Positions 33,554 through 42,075 of a DNA stretch of 64,000 nt are shown here, piece by piece; positions within the stretch are counted from its first letter, which is position 1; the number at the start of each line of letters is the position of its first letter. The DNA lies in NCBI GenBank assembly GCA_965223235.1, contig CBDCVV010000021.1, forward strand, positions 661,316 through 725,315. The letters are read 5' to 3'. Below the pieces are notes generated by a model. The model made no database searches and was not told where the DNA came from. It saw only the letters and a list, made by a program, of their open reading frames with translations. The translations under genes and the position numbers were made by a program. The stretch is from UBA2589 sp965223235 (lineage in GTDB: Bacteria; Gemmatimonadota; Gemmatimonadetes; Longimicrobiales; Gaopeijiaceae).

Positions 33554-33907
33554 CTAAGCATCCCGAGTATCGACGACCACGGTGATGTGGCTCGTCCGTT
33601 TGCGGATCGGTGCGGCGCGCCCCTGAGCGCGTGCCCGCCACCGGCGGAGCGTGGGACCTTCGTCCACGAACGCTTCGCTCACGAAGAGGTCATCCACGTC
33701 GACCATGGACCCTTCGTCCTGTGATTTCACCTGTGCGTTCGCGACAGCAGAGCGGAGGGTCTTCCCCACTGGCTCTGCAGCGTTCTTCTTCGAGAATTGA
33801 AGGAGTGCGTACGCCTCATTCACCGATTTGCCCCGTATCTGATCCACAACGAGACGCACCTTGCGGGCGCTCATGCGAACGTGCCGGGCCTTTGCTCTAG
33901 CTTCCAT
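33554..33907 (-). CDS. rplV: 50S ribosomal protein L22
   Basis: 117 residues. The conserved KARHVRMSARKVRLVVDQIRGKSVNEA is followed by the beta-hairpin region that reaches into the exit tunnel (FVDEGPTLRRWRARAQGRAAPIRKRTSHITVVV). No resistance-type deletion is seen in the loop. It begins five bases after the rpsS stop. Confidence 0.97.
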   Translation of the reverse strand: MEARAKARHVRMSARKVRLVVDQIRGKSVNEAYALLQFSKKNAAEPVGKTLRSAVANAQVKSQDEGSMVDVDDLFVSEAFVDEGPTLRRWRARAQGRAAPIRKRTSHITVVVDTRDA

Positions 33908-33912
33908 GACTG

Positions 33913-34194
33913 CTACCGGCTGCGCTTGTCAGCGAGTTTGCCCCCGTGTCCCCGGAAGAGACGCGTGGGGGAGAACTCGCCCAGCTTGTGGCCAACCATG
34001 TTCTCCGTGATGTACACCGGGATGAACTTGTTTCCGTTGTGCACGGCGACCGTATGACCGACGAACTCCGGCGAAATCGTGGAGGCGCGAGACCAGGTCT
34101 TGATGACCTTTCTTTCTCCTCTCGCATTCATCCCATCGATCTTGGCCTGGAGTTTCAGGTCAATGAACGGACCTTTCTTGACGCTACGCGGCAT
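33913..34194 (-). CDS. rpsS: 30S ribosomal protein S19
   Basis: 93 residues: MPRSVKKGPFIDLKLQAKI, the TWSRASTISPEFVGHTVAVHNGNKFIPVYI core and KLGEFSPTRLFRGHGGK. S19 pairs with S13 in the 30S head. It lies 14 bp after the rplB stop. Confidence 0.98.
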   Translation of the reverse strand: MPRSVKKGPFIDLKLQAKIDGMNARGERKVIKTWSRASTISPEFVGHTVAVHNGNKFIPVYITENMVGHKLGEFSPTRLFRGHGGKLADKRSR

Positions 34195-34208
34195 AAATCA
34201 GCTCCCGC

Positions 34209-35051
34209 CTACGACTGCGTGGCTTTGCCGCGTTTGCGGCCGCGCACGATGTACTTGTTGGACTTCTTCTTCTTCTTCCGGGTCTTCTTCCCTTCCGGCT
34301 TCCCCCAAGGGGAGACCGGAGGACGACCGCCAGATGCCCGGCCCTCACCACCCCCCAAGGGGTGATCCACTGGGTTCATCGCCACACCACGCACCTTGGG
34401 GCGCTTTCCACGCCACCGATTCGCGCCGGCCTTTCCGATGACGGTCAGCTCGTGGTCGGAATTGCCGACCTCACCGATCGTCGCCATGCACTCCTTGCGT
34501 ACGCGCCGCATCTCCGTGGATGGGAGGCGTAACGTGACGTAATCACCCTCTTTGGCCATCACCTGCACGCTCGATCCAGCCGAGCGGGCCATCTGAGCAC
34601 CCTTCTTCGGCTTCAGCTCGACGCAGTGAACCGTCGTGCCCAAGGGGATGAGCTCCAGCGGAAGGGCGCATCCGGTTCGCACATCGGCGTTGGGGCCGGC
34701 GGTCACGGTGTCGCCAACGCTCAATCCCTTCGGGTGAATGATGTAACGCTTCTCACCGTCCACGTAGTGGATAAGGGCGATGTTCGCCGACCGGTTGGGA
34801 TCGTATTCGATGTGTGCCACAGTTCCGGGCACGTCATGCTTGTTCCGCTTGAAGTCGACGACGCGATACCGGCGCTTGTGTCCGCCCCCGCGACGCCTCG
34901 TCGTAATACGGCCGTGATGATTCCGTCCACCTGAGGACGAGAGCGACTCGGTAAGGGATTTTTCGGGTCCCTTCCTCGTAATCACCTCGTTGTCGAGGAT
35001 GGACCGGGTCCGCTGACCCGGCGTCATCGGTCTGAATTTCTTGATACCCAT
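34209..35051 (-). CDS. rplB: 50S ribosomal protein L2
   Basis: 280 residues. MGIKKFRPMTPGQRTRSILD, the RNA-binding domains and the C-terminal GVAMNPVDHPLGGGEGRASGG with the functionally key His are intact, followed by a basic tail (KKTRKKKKKSNKYIVRGRKRGK). L2 is needed for peptidyl-transferase activity and subunit joining. Its ATG overlaps the rplW stop by one base. Confidence 0.98.
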   Translation of the reverse strand: MGIKKFRPMTPGQRTRSILDNEVITRKGPEKSLTESLSSSGGRNHHGRITTRRRGGGHKRRYRVVDFKRNKHDVPGTVAHIEYDPNRSANIALIHYVDGEKRYIIHPKGLSVGDTVTAGPNADVRTGCALPLELIPLGTTVHCVELKPKKGAQMARSAGSSVQVMAKEGDYVTLRLPSTEMRRVRKECMATIGEVGNSDHELTVIGKAGANRWRGKRPKVRGVAMNPVDHPLGGGEGRASGGRPPVSPWGKPEGKKTRKKKKKSNKYIVRGRKRGKATQS

Positions 35052-35359
35052 CAGCCGGCCTCGTAGAGCTCGATGTGCTCGCCTTCGGAGAGCTTGACTA
35101 CCGCCTTCTTATATCCCGGACGGCGACCCATGCCGCCGCCGCGACTCATGCGGCCCATGAAGGCACGCTTCGCCTTCCCCGCGTACCGCATCGTCCGCAC
35201 CCCGAGCACATTCACGTCCCAGAGTTTCTCGACCGCGTGTCCGATCTCGATCTTGTTGGCGTCGTTCGCCACGATGAAGGTGTACGTACTGGCCTCCATC
35301 TGATCCGTCGTCTTCTCAGTAAGGACGGGGGCGATGATGATGTCCCATGGCTCACGCAT
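35051..35359 (-). CDS. rplW: 50S ribosomal protein L23
   Basis: 102 residues from ATG 35359 (MREPWDIIIAPVLTEKTTDQME), which overlaps the end of rplD by 8 bases; the upstream in-frame extension is inside rplD. L23 is the chaperone and SRP docking protein at the tunnel exit. The conserved YTFIVANDANKIEIGHAVEKLWDVNVLGVRT is present. Confidence 0.96.
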   Translation of the reverse strand: MREPWDIIIAPVLTEKTTDQMEASTYTFIVANDANKIEIGHAVEKLWDVNVLGVRTMRYAGKAKRAFMGRMSRGGGMGRRPGYKKAVVKLSEGEHIELYEAG

Positions 35360-36068
35360 CGGAAGCCTCCTCTGCATCGGCGCTATCCACGGCGGGCAAC
35401 TGTTCGGTGACCGCCTCGGCCGGATCCTCGGCCTTTGCCTTCGAAGCCTTGGGTGCCGCGCCCTGTCCATCGAGTGCCGACTTCTCGATCACGACGGTGT
35501 TGGCCCACAGTACGTCGTAGACGCTCTCGTTTCCGAACGGCATGACCTCCACCTCTCCGAGATTTCTCGCCGAGAGGTATGCGTTCTTCTTGGTACCGTT
35601 GGTGAGTACGAGCGTCTTTCCACCCAGCTCCATCGCTCCGAGGAAGCCTACCATCTCTGAGGTCTTTGGAGCCTCGAAGGCGGGAAGATCCACGACCACG
35701 ACCCGATCATTCTCGGCGCGGTCGTTGAGCGCGGAGCGACGAGCGAGGGCCCGCACCTTCTTCGGTACGCGCTTGCGCCAGGAGTGCGGGATCGGAGGGA
35801 AGGCGACACCACCGCCCTCCCACTGCACCGCCCGAATCGTTCCCTGGCGAGCGCGGCCGGTCCCTTTCTGCCTCCACGGCTTGCGACTTCCGCCCCGAAC
35901 TTCGGACCGAGTCTTCGCAGCCGCCGTGCCCTGGCGCTGGTTGGAGAGGTAGACCTTCACCACTTGGTGCATGGCCCCCTCGTTCACGACGCCATCGAAG
36001 ATTGCGTCAGGCAGTGCCTGAGCCTTCCCCTTCTTGCCGTCGGCTTTGTAGTAGCGTGCCTTATACAT
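35352..36068 (-). CDS. rplD: 50S ribosomal protein L4 with acidic C-terminal tail
   Basis: 238 residues. The core spans about 1-205, with the tunnel-reaching loop segment RSEVRGGSRKPWRQKGTGRARQGTIRAVQWEGGG. An extra tail of about 30 Ala/Glu-rich residues (KASKAKAEDPAEAVTEQLPA onward) extends past the usual L4 end. In E. coli L4 also represses the S10 operon; whether it acts on the structured region upstream of rpsJ here is unknown. Confidence 0.97.
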   Translation of the reverse strand: MYKARYYKADGKKGKAQALPDAIFDGVVNEGAMHQVVKVYLSNQRQGTAAAKTRSEVRGGSRKPWRQKGTGRARQGTIRAVQWEGGGVAFPPIPHSWRKRVPKKVRALARRSALNDRAENDRVVVVDLPAFEAPKTSEMVGFLGAMELGGKTLVLTNGTKKNAYLSARNLGEVEVMPFGNESVYDVLWANTVVIEKSALDGQGAAPKASKAKAEDPAEAVTEQLPAVDSADAEEASDA

Positions 36069-36072
36069 GGCC

Positions 36073-36690
36073 TTACTTCGAAATCAGAACGAAACCGTCA
36101 CGGGCGCCGGGTACGCCGCCCTTCACGAACAGCAGGTTGCGCTCACCATCGACGCGCACGACCTGCAGATTTCGGATCGTCTGTCGATCCCCTCCCATGC
36201 GTCCCGGGAGCTTCTTGCCTTTGATCACTCGAGAAGGATCCGTGCCCGGCCCGAGTGAACCTGGGTTTCGCGACATCGGGTGACCGTGTGAGGCAGGACG
36301 GCCAGCAAAGCCATGCCGCTTCACCACACCCTGAAAGCCACGTCCCTTCGCTCGGCCTGTCACCTTAACACGGTCACCAGCCTCGAAAAGGTCGACCGTC
36401 AGCTGCTGGCCGACTTCGTAGCTCTCGTCGTCTCCCATTCGGAACTCGCGCATGAGCCTCGGAGCTGCCTCAAGACCCGCCTTCGCCGCGTGACCCATCT
36501 CACCAGCGGAGGTTCGTTTGGCCTTCTTGGCACCGTATCCGAGTTGCACGGCCCCGTAACCATCTTCTTCCTGTGAGCGCACGCTCACTACGGGACACGG
36601 CCCTGCCTCAATGACGGTGACAGGCACCTGAACGCCTTCGTCATTGAAGATGCGGGTCATCCCGATCTTTTTGCCGATCAATCCGGGCAT
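36073..36690 (-). CDS. rplC: 50S ribosomal protein L3
   Basis: 205 residues: MPGLIGKKIGMTRIFNDEGVQVPVTVIEAGPCPVV, the RAKGRGFQGVVKRHGFAGRPASHGHPMSRNPGSLGPGTDPSRVIKGKKLPGRMG loop that approaches the peptidyl-transferase centre, given here only as its conserved outline. L3 is an early assembly protein. It follows rpsJ after 29 bp. Confidence 0.97.
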   Translation of the reverse strand: MPGLIGKKIGMTRIFNDEGVQVPVTVIEAGPCPVVSVRSQEEDGYGAVQLGYGAKKAKRTSAGEMGHAAKAGLEAAPRLMREFRMGDDESYEVGQQLTVDLFEAGDRVKVTGRAKGRGFQGVVKRHGFAGRPASHGHPMSRNPGSLGPGTDPSRVIKGKKLPGRMGGDRQTIRNLQVVRVDGERNLLFVKGGVPGARDGFVLISK

Positions 36691-36719
36691 TTCCGGAGTT
36701 CCTCCCTAACGCGCGGTCG

Positions 36720-37028
36720 CTAGTCGACTTTGATCTCGACGTCGACACCGGCTGGCAGATCCAGCTTGGTCAACGCGTCGATCGTCTGCGGACGGCTATC
36801 GACGATGTCGATCAACCTTTTGTGGGTACGCAGCTCGAACTGCTCCCGGCTCTTCTTGTCGATGTGTGGCGAGCGGAGAACCGTCCAACGCTGACGTCGA
36901 GTCGGGAGTGGGATCGGTCCTCGGACCGATGCTCCCGTCTTCTGCGCCGTGCGCACAATGTCGGCCGCCGTTTGATCGACCACCCAGTGGTCGAACGCCT
37001 TCAGTCGAATTCTGATTCTGTCTGACAT
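36720..37028 (-). CDS. rpsJ: 30S ribosomal protein S10
   Basis: 102 residues, full length: RIRIRLKAFDHWVVDQTAADIVRTAQKTGASVRGPIPLPTRRQRWTVLRSPHIDKKSREQFE pattern with the C-terminal DIVDSRPQTIDALTKLDLPAGVDVEIK. S10 (NusE) serves both in the 30S head and in antitermination with NusB. The region directly upstream is the inverted-repeat element rather than a simple short spacer. Confidence 0.98.
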   Translation of the reverse strand: MSDRIRIRLKAFDHWVVDQTAADIVRTAQKTGASVRGPIPLPTRRQRWTVLRSPHIDKKSREQFELRTHKRLIDIVDSRPQTIDALTKLDLPAGVDVEIKVD

Positions 37029-37042
37029 GCTTTCTTCTTTGC

Positions 37043-37426
37043 TTTTGTGGAAGGTCCGACGGAGGAGGGTCCGTAGCTGGAACGCCGCTCGGCGGCTGGA
37101 TTCCCGGATTCCTCAATCTTTCTCCACTTGCCTTCGCTGCGGTCGCTACGCGCGACCGAGCGTTCCTGCTACGGACCCTCCTCCGTCGTCCTGCCACCAA
37201 GGCGGATCCGCTTCTTCCCTTTTCCTTTCTGGTCCTTCTACCTGCCCCCCGCTGGCCCTGCTAGCGGGAAGGTGGTGGGGAGAGGCGCGAGCCTGCTCTG
37301 CGATGGCTTCGATCGAAGGACTCGGTCGGCCTTCGATCGAGCGAAGCCTCTGCCCCGGCTCTCAGCAGCCCGCCCGAAGGCGTAGCGGCCTGAGCCGAGT
37401 AGGCTCGCGCCTCTCCCCTCACCTGC
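37043..37426 (-). repeat. Structured inverted-repeat element, copy A (tuf-rpsJ spacer)
   Basis: No credible gene lies in this 384-bp spacer. It has two long inverted repeats. Stem I pairs 37058-37084 with 37161-37187 (27 positions, a single T-T mismatch), and its loop contains two smaller hairpins: CCGC/GCGG at 37085-37095 and CGGTCGC/GCGACCG at 37140-37158. Stem II pairs 37277-37294 with 37401-37418 (18 of 18), enclosing a 15-bp hairpin with a 4-base bulge at 37305-37348 and another at 37356-37397 that ends in a cUUCGg-type loop on the minus strand. A smaller hairpin at 37248-37268 lies between them. The element is transcribed on the minus strand between tuf and rpsJ. Copy B follows the second tuf at 55919-56309. 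Function unknown; structured leader, processing site or mobile repeat are possibilities. Confidence 0.85.
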
Positions 37427-38617
<1,191 letters not shown>

Positions 38618-38657
38618 CGCTCGTCCTCTCGGAGTATCCCTACTGGGTGTTGTTTGG

Positions 38658-40757
38658 TCAGTTGCCGCCGCCCGCAGCCGACATGATCTCGTCGGCTTTG
38701 GACTTGGGCACTTCTTCGTATTGCGCGAACTGCATCGTGAAGACAGCCCGACCCTGGCTCAGGGAACGGAGTGTCGTCGAGTACCCGAACATCTCACCGA
38801 GCGGCACGGATGCACCGATCACCCTGGCCCCGGCCCGCTCGGTCATGCCACCGACCTTGCCGCGACGGGACGAGAGATCTCCGATGATGTCGCCCATGTA
38901 CTCGGACGGCGTGACGGCCTCGACATCCATGATTGGCTCGAGGAGCACGGCCTTCGCTTTTTTCAGGCCCTCTTTCATCGCCATCGAACCGGCGATCTTG
39001 AACGCCATCTCGCTGGAGTCGACGTCGTGGTACGAACCGTCGATCAACTCGATCTTCACGTCGATGACCGGGAAGCCAGCAAGAATCCCCGAGTCGAGAG
39101 CCCCCTTCAAACCGGCTTCGACCGAGCTGATGTACTCGCGCGGGATCGCACCACCCACGATCCGATCTTCGAAGACGAAGCCCGAACCCGGCTCGCTCGG
39201 CTCGATGTTGATCACGACGTGTCCGTACTGTCCACGACCACCGGTCTGGCGCACGAACTTCGCCTCCACCTTCTCGGCGCGGTTCCGGATGGTCTCCCGG
39301 TACGCGACCTGTGGGCGTCCGATATTCGCCTCGACACCGAACTCCCGACGCAGACGGTCGACGATGATCTCCAGGTGGAGCTCGCCCATCCCGCTGATGA
39401 TGACCTGATTCGTCTCCGGGTCGGTATAGACTCTGAACGTCGGGTCTTCGTCGGCGAGCTTCACCAAGCCGTTGGTGAGCTTGTCTTGGTCGGCCTTGGT
39501 CTTCGGCTCGATCGCGACCGCAATCACCGGCTCAGGGAACTTCATCGCCTCGAGAATGATCGGGTCGGTTTCGACGCACAGGGTGTCGCCCGTCTTCACG
39601 TCCTTCAGACCGATCGCTGCCGCGATGTCGCCCGCAAACACCTCTTCAAGCTCGTCCCGCTTGTTCGCATGCATCTGCAGGATCCGACCTACCCGCTCGC
39701 GCTTGCCCTTCGTCGCATTGTAGATGTAGCTGCCCGACGGGAGCGAACCCGAATAGACTCGGAAGAAGGTCAGCTTCCCGACGTACGGATCGGTCGCGAT
39801 CTTGAACGCCAGAGCCGAGAACGGAGCGTCGTCACTCGCCTCTCTCGTCTCGGGCGTCTCGTCGTGCTGTGGCAAATGACCCTCGATCGCCTCGACATCC
39901 ACCGGCGACGGCAAGTAGTCGATGACACCATCGAGGATCGCCTGAACCCCCTTGTTCTTGAACGCCGAACCGCAGAACACGGGGAATAGCACGCCCTTGT
40001 TCGTCGCGGTGCGGATCGCCTGGCGAAACTCCTCGTTCGTGAGCTCTTCGCCCGAGAGGTACTTCTCGATCAGTTCGTCATCGTGCTCCACAGCGGCCTC
40101 GAGAAGCGTGGACCGCAGCTCCTCGATCGTGTCCTTGAGCCCGTCAGGGACCTCATCCTCCGTGATCTTCGAGCCCATCTCGTCTTCGAAGATGATCGAC
40201 TTACGCTCAACGATGTCGACCATCCCGGTGAAGAGCTCGCCTTCCCCTAGCGGGTACTGAACCGGATGGGCGTTCGCGCCCAGGCGGTCCTTCATCATCT
40301 CCACGACGTTCATGAAGTCGGCGCCGATGCGGTCCATCTTGTTGACGAACGCGATGCGCGGCACCGAATACCGGTCAGCCTGGCGCCAGACCGTCTCAGA
40401 CTGTGGCTCGACCCCACCGACAGCACAGAACACGGCGACCGCTCCGTCCAGGACGCGGAGTGAGCGCTCGACTTCTGCGGTGAAGTCTACGTGGCCGGGG
40501 GTGTCGATGATGTTGATACGATACTCGGTATCGAACCGCTTCCAGTGAGCCGTGGTCGCGGCCGAGGTGATCGTGATCCCCCGCTCCTGCTCCTGCTCCA
40601 TCCAATCCATCGTGGCCGCACCGTCGTGAACCTCGCCTACACGGTGCACGCGCCCCGTATAGAAAAGGATCCGCTCGGTGGTCGTCGTCTTACCGGCGTC
40701 GATGTGCGCCATGATTCCGATATTTCGGAGGCGCGGAAGTGGTGTAACCCTAGGCAT
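38658..40757 (-). CDS. fusA: Elongation factor G
   Basis: 699 residues. EF-G drives translocation and ribosome recycling. Motifs are the P-loop AHIDAGKTTTTERIL, the switch I region containing EVHDGAATMDWMEQEQERGITI, DTPGHVDF and NKMDRIGADF; all five EF-G domains are accounted for by length. It lies in the usual rpsL-rpsG-fusA-tuf order, but the rpsG-fusA spacer is 213 bp and structured. Confidence 0.98.
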   Translation of the reverse strand: MPRVTPLPRLRNIGIMAHIDAGKTTTTERILFYTGRVHRVGEVHDGAATMDWMEQEQERGITITSAATTAHWKRFDTEYRINIIDTPGHVDFTAEVERSLRVLDGAVAVFCAVGGVEPQSETVWRQADRYSVPRIAFVNKMDRIGADFMNVVEMMKDRLGANAHPVQYPLGEGELFTGMVDIVERKSIIFEDEMGSKITEDEVPDGLKDTIEELRSTLLEAAVEHDDELIEKYLSGEELTNEEFRQAIRTATNKGVLFPVFCGSAFKNKGVQAILDGVIDYLPSPVDVEAIEGHLPQHDETPETREASDDAPFSALAFKIATDPYVGKLTFFRVYSGSLPSGSYIYNATKGKRERVGRILQMHANKRDELEEVFAGDIAAAIGLKDVKTGDTLCVETDPIILEAMKFPEPVIAVAIEPKTKADQDKLTNGLVKLADEDPTFRVYTDPETNQVIISGMGELHLEIIVDRLRREFGVEANIGRPQVAYRETIRNRAEKVEAKFVRQTGGRGQYGHVVINIEPSEPGSGFVFEDRIVGGAIPREYISSVEAGLKGALDSGILAGFPVIDVKIELIDGSYHDVDSSEMAFKIAGSMAMKEGLKKAKAVLLEPIMDVEAVTPSEYMGDIIGDLSSRRGKVGGMTERAGARVIGASVPLGEMFGYSTTLRSLSQGRAVFTMQFAQYEEVPKSKADEIMSAAGGGN

Positions 40758-40970
40758 CTATCTGTTCTCTAAATCGCTTTCCATGAGAAAGGGAGCGGGA
40801 TTTTCGGCCTCTCGATCAGTGATGACGAGCGGCAGTCCGCGCTCCCTCGTGTCGGAGAGGGCCCTTCGGCAATCCGGGGGCCATCGCGTCTCTGTTATCC
40901 GCGGCCCCAACCAGCTGGGGCTTCGGTCCATCTTCCTATCTACTTCAGGTACCGCCCTACCTCGTTCCGA
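40758..40970 (-). other. Structured rpsG-fusA spacer
   Basis: 213 bp without a credible gene, much longer than the usual rpsG-fusA gap. It contains an imperfect long stem pairing GGGAGCGGGA (40791-40800) with TCCGCGCTCCC (40836-40846), a GGGGCC/GGCCCC pairing around 40877-40907 and a CCCCA/TGGGG hairpin around 40905-40920. In E. coli this spacer carries the S7 autoregulatory site; a similar role here is conjecture. Confidence 0.45.
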
Positions 40971-41441
40971 CTACCAGCGGTAGTGGGCGAACGCCTTGTT
41001 GGCTTCGGCCATCCGGTGGGTGTCGTCCTTCTTCTTGATCGTGCTCCCCTCACCACGGCTCGCCGCCAGCAATTCACCAGCGAGTCGTTGGGACATGCTC
41101 TTCTCCGAACGGCCGCGAGCAAACCCGATCAGCCACCGAGTCGCAAGCGCGGTGCGGCGATCGGGGCGCACCTCGATCGGGACCTGGTACGTCGCGCCAC
41201 CAACCCGGCGGCTCTTCACTTCGAGCGCAGGCTTGGCGTTCGTGAGTGCCTGCTCGAACACCTGAAGTCCGGGCTGTCCGGAACGTTGCTCGAGGATATC
41301 GACCGCGTCGTAGAAGATCTTCTCGGCGATCGACTTCTTCCCATCCACCATCAAGTTGTTGATGAACTTGGTGACGGCGCGCGACTCGAACTTCGGGTCG
41401 GGCGGGGTCTCGCGGCGCTCGGCGCGGTTACGACGGCTCAT
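40971..41441 (-). CDS. rpsG: 30S ribosomal protein S7
   Basis: 156 residues: MSRRNRAERRETPPDPKFESRAVTKFINNLMVDGKKSIAEKI family pattern, GGATYQVPIEVRPDRRTALATRWLIGFARGR and the C-terminal MAEANKAFAHYRW. S7 organises the 30S head and is the classical regulator of the str operon. It begins 10 bp after the rpsL stop. Confidence 0.98.
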   Translation of the reverse strand: MSRRNRAERRETPPDPKFESRAVTKFINNLMVDGKKSIAEKIFYDAVDILEQRSGQPGLQVFEQALTNAKPALEVKSRRVGGATYQVPIEVRPDRRTALATRWLIGFARGRSEKSMSQRLAGELLAASRGEGSTIKKKDDTHRMAEANKAFAHYRW

Positions 41442-41451
41442 CTCTTATGCC

Positions 41452-41823
41452 TTACTTGGGCCTCTTGGCCCCGTACTTGGAACGCCCTTGTCGGCGCGCA
41501 TCTACGCCCGACGCGTCGAGGGTGCCACGAACGATGTGGTAGCGGACACCGGGCAGATCCTTCACGCGGCCTCCGCGGATCAGCACAATCGAGTGCTCCT
41601 GGAGGTTGTGACCCTCGCCGCCGATGTACGCAGTCACCTCGAAGCCATTCGTCAGGCGCACACGAGCGACCTTCCGGAGAGCCGAGTTCGGCTTCTTCGG
41701 GGTCGTGGTGTACACGCGCGTGCAGACGCCCCGCTTCTGGGGATTCCGCTGAAGAGCCGGCGCTTTGTTCTTCTTGACCTGCGCCTTGCGACCCTTCCGC
41801 ACGAGCTGGCTAATGGTGGGCAT
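41452..41823 (-). CDS. rpsL: 30S ribosomal protein S12
   Basis: 123 residues: MPTISQLVRKGRKAQVKKNKAPALQ start and GVCTRVYTTTPKKPNSALRKVARVRL core. The two lysines linked to streptomycin response are both wild type (KKPNSA and GRVKDLPGVRYH). S12 monitors decoding. It is the first gene of the long leftward superoperon and is preceded by a promoter and an intrinsic-terminator hairpin. Confidence 0.98.
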   Translation of the reverse strand: MPTISQLVRKGRKAQVKKNKAPALQRNPQKRGVCTRVYTTTPKKPNSALRKVARVRLTNGFEVTAYIGGEGHNLQEHSIVLIRGGRVKDLPGVRYHIVRGTLDASGVDARRQGRSKYGAKRPK

Positions 41824-41847
41824 TCGTACCTCGATTGTCCTGCTTAC

Positions 41848-41878
41848 TGAAAAGAAAAAGCGCCCTGACCTAGGGCGC
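41848..41878 (-). terminator. Intrinsic-terminator hairpin inside the rpsL leader
   Basis: On the minus strand GCGCCCT (41878-41872), a five-base loop AGGTC and AGGGCGC (41866-41860) form a perfect 7-bp GC-rich stem, directly followed by the U-tract TTTTTCTTTTC (41859-41849). This is a textbook intrinsic terminator, yet it lies 24 bases upstream of the rpsL ATG and downstream of a strong promoter. No minus-strand gene precedes it. It is best read as an attenuator. Confidence 0.8.
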
Positions 41879-41930
41879 GCCGTGTCGGCACCCGCTCTGC
41901 TGCGCGAACGCCTGTCCGACAGAGCACGAA

Positions 41931-41959
41931 AAGGTAGGAACGGCCTAGGGGAGTGTCAA
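41931..41959 (-). promoter_or_regulatory. Promoter of the str-S10-spc-alpha superoperon
   Basis: On the minus strand a perfect TTGACA (41959-41954) is followed by a 17-base spacer and TACCTT (41936-41931). The start of transcription would be near 41924, giving a leader of about 100 bases that includes the terminator-like hairpin. A TACCTT box also occurs in the candidate tRNA promoter at 58210. Confidence 0.75.
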
Positions 41960-42075
41960 CGTCTCCCGACCATCTTCATGCGGAAGTCGAGGTCTGTTGT
42001 CATCTACCTCTTCCTCCTACATCGTAATCCTCCGACCGCACCGAAGATTGCTACCCGCACCCCCCTACGCGAAAA

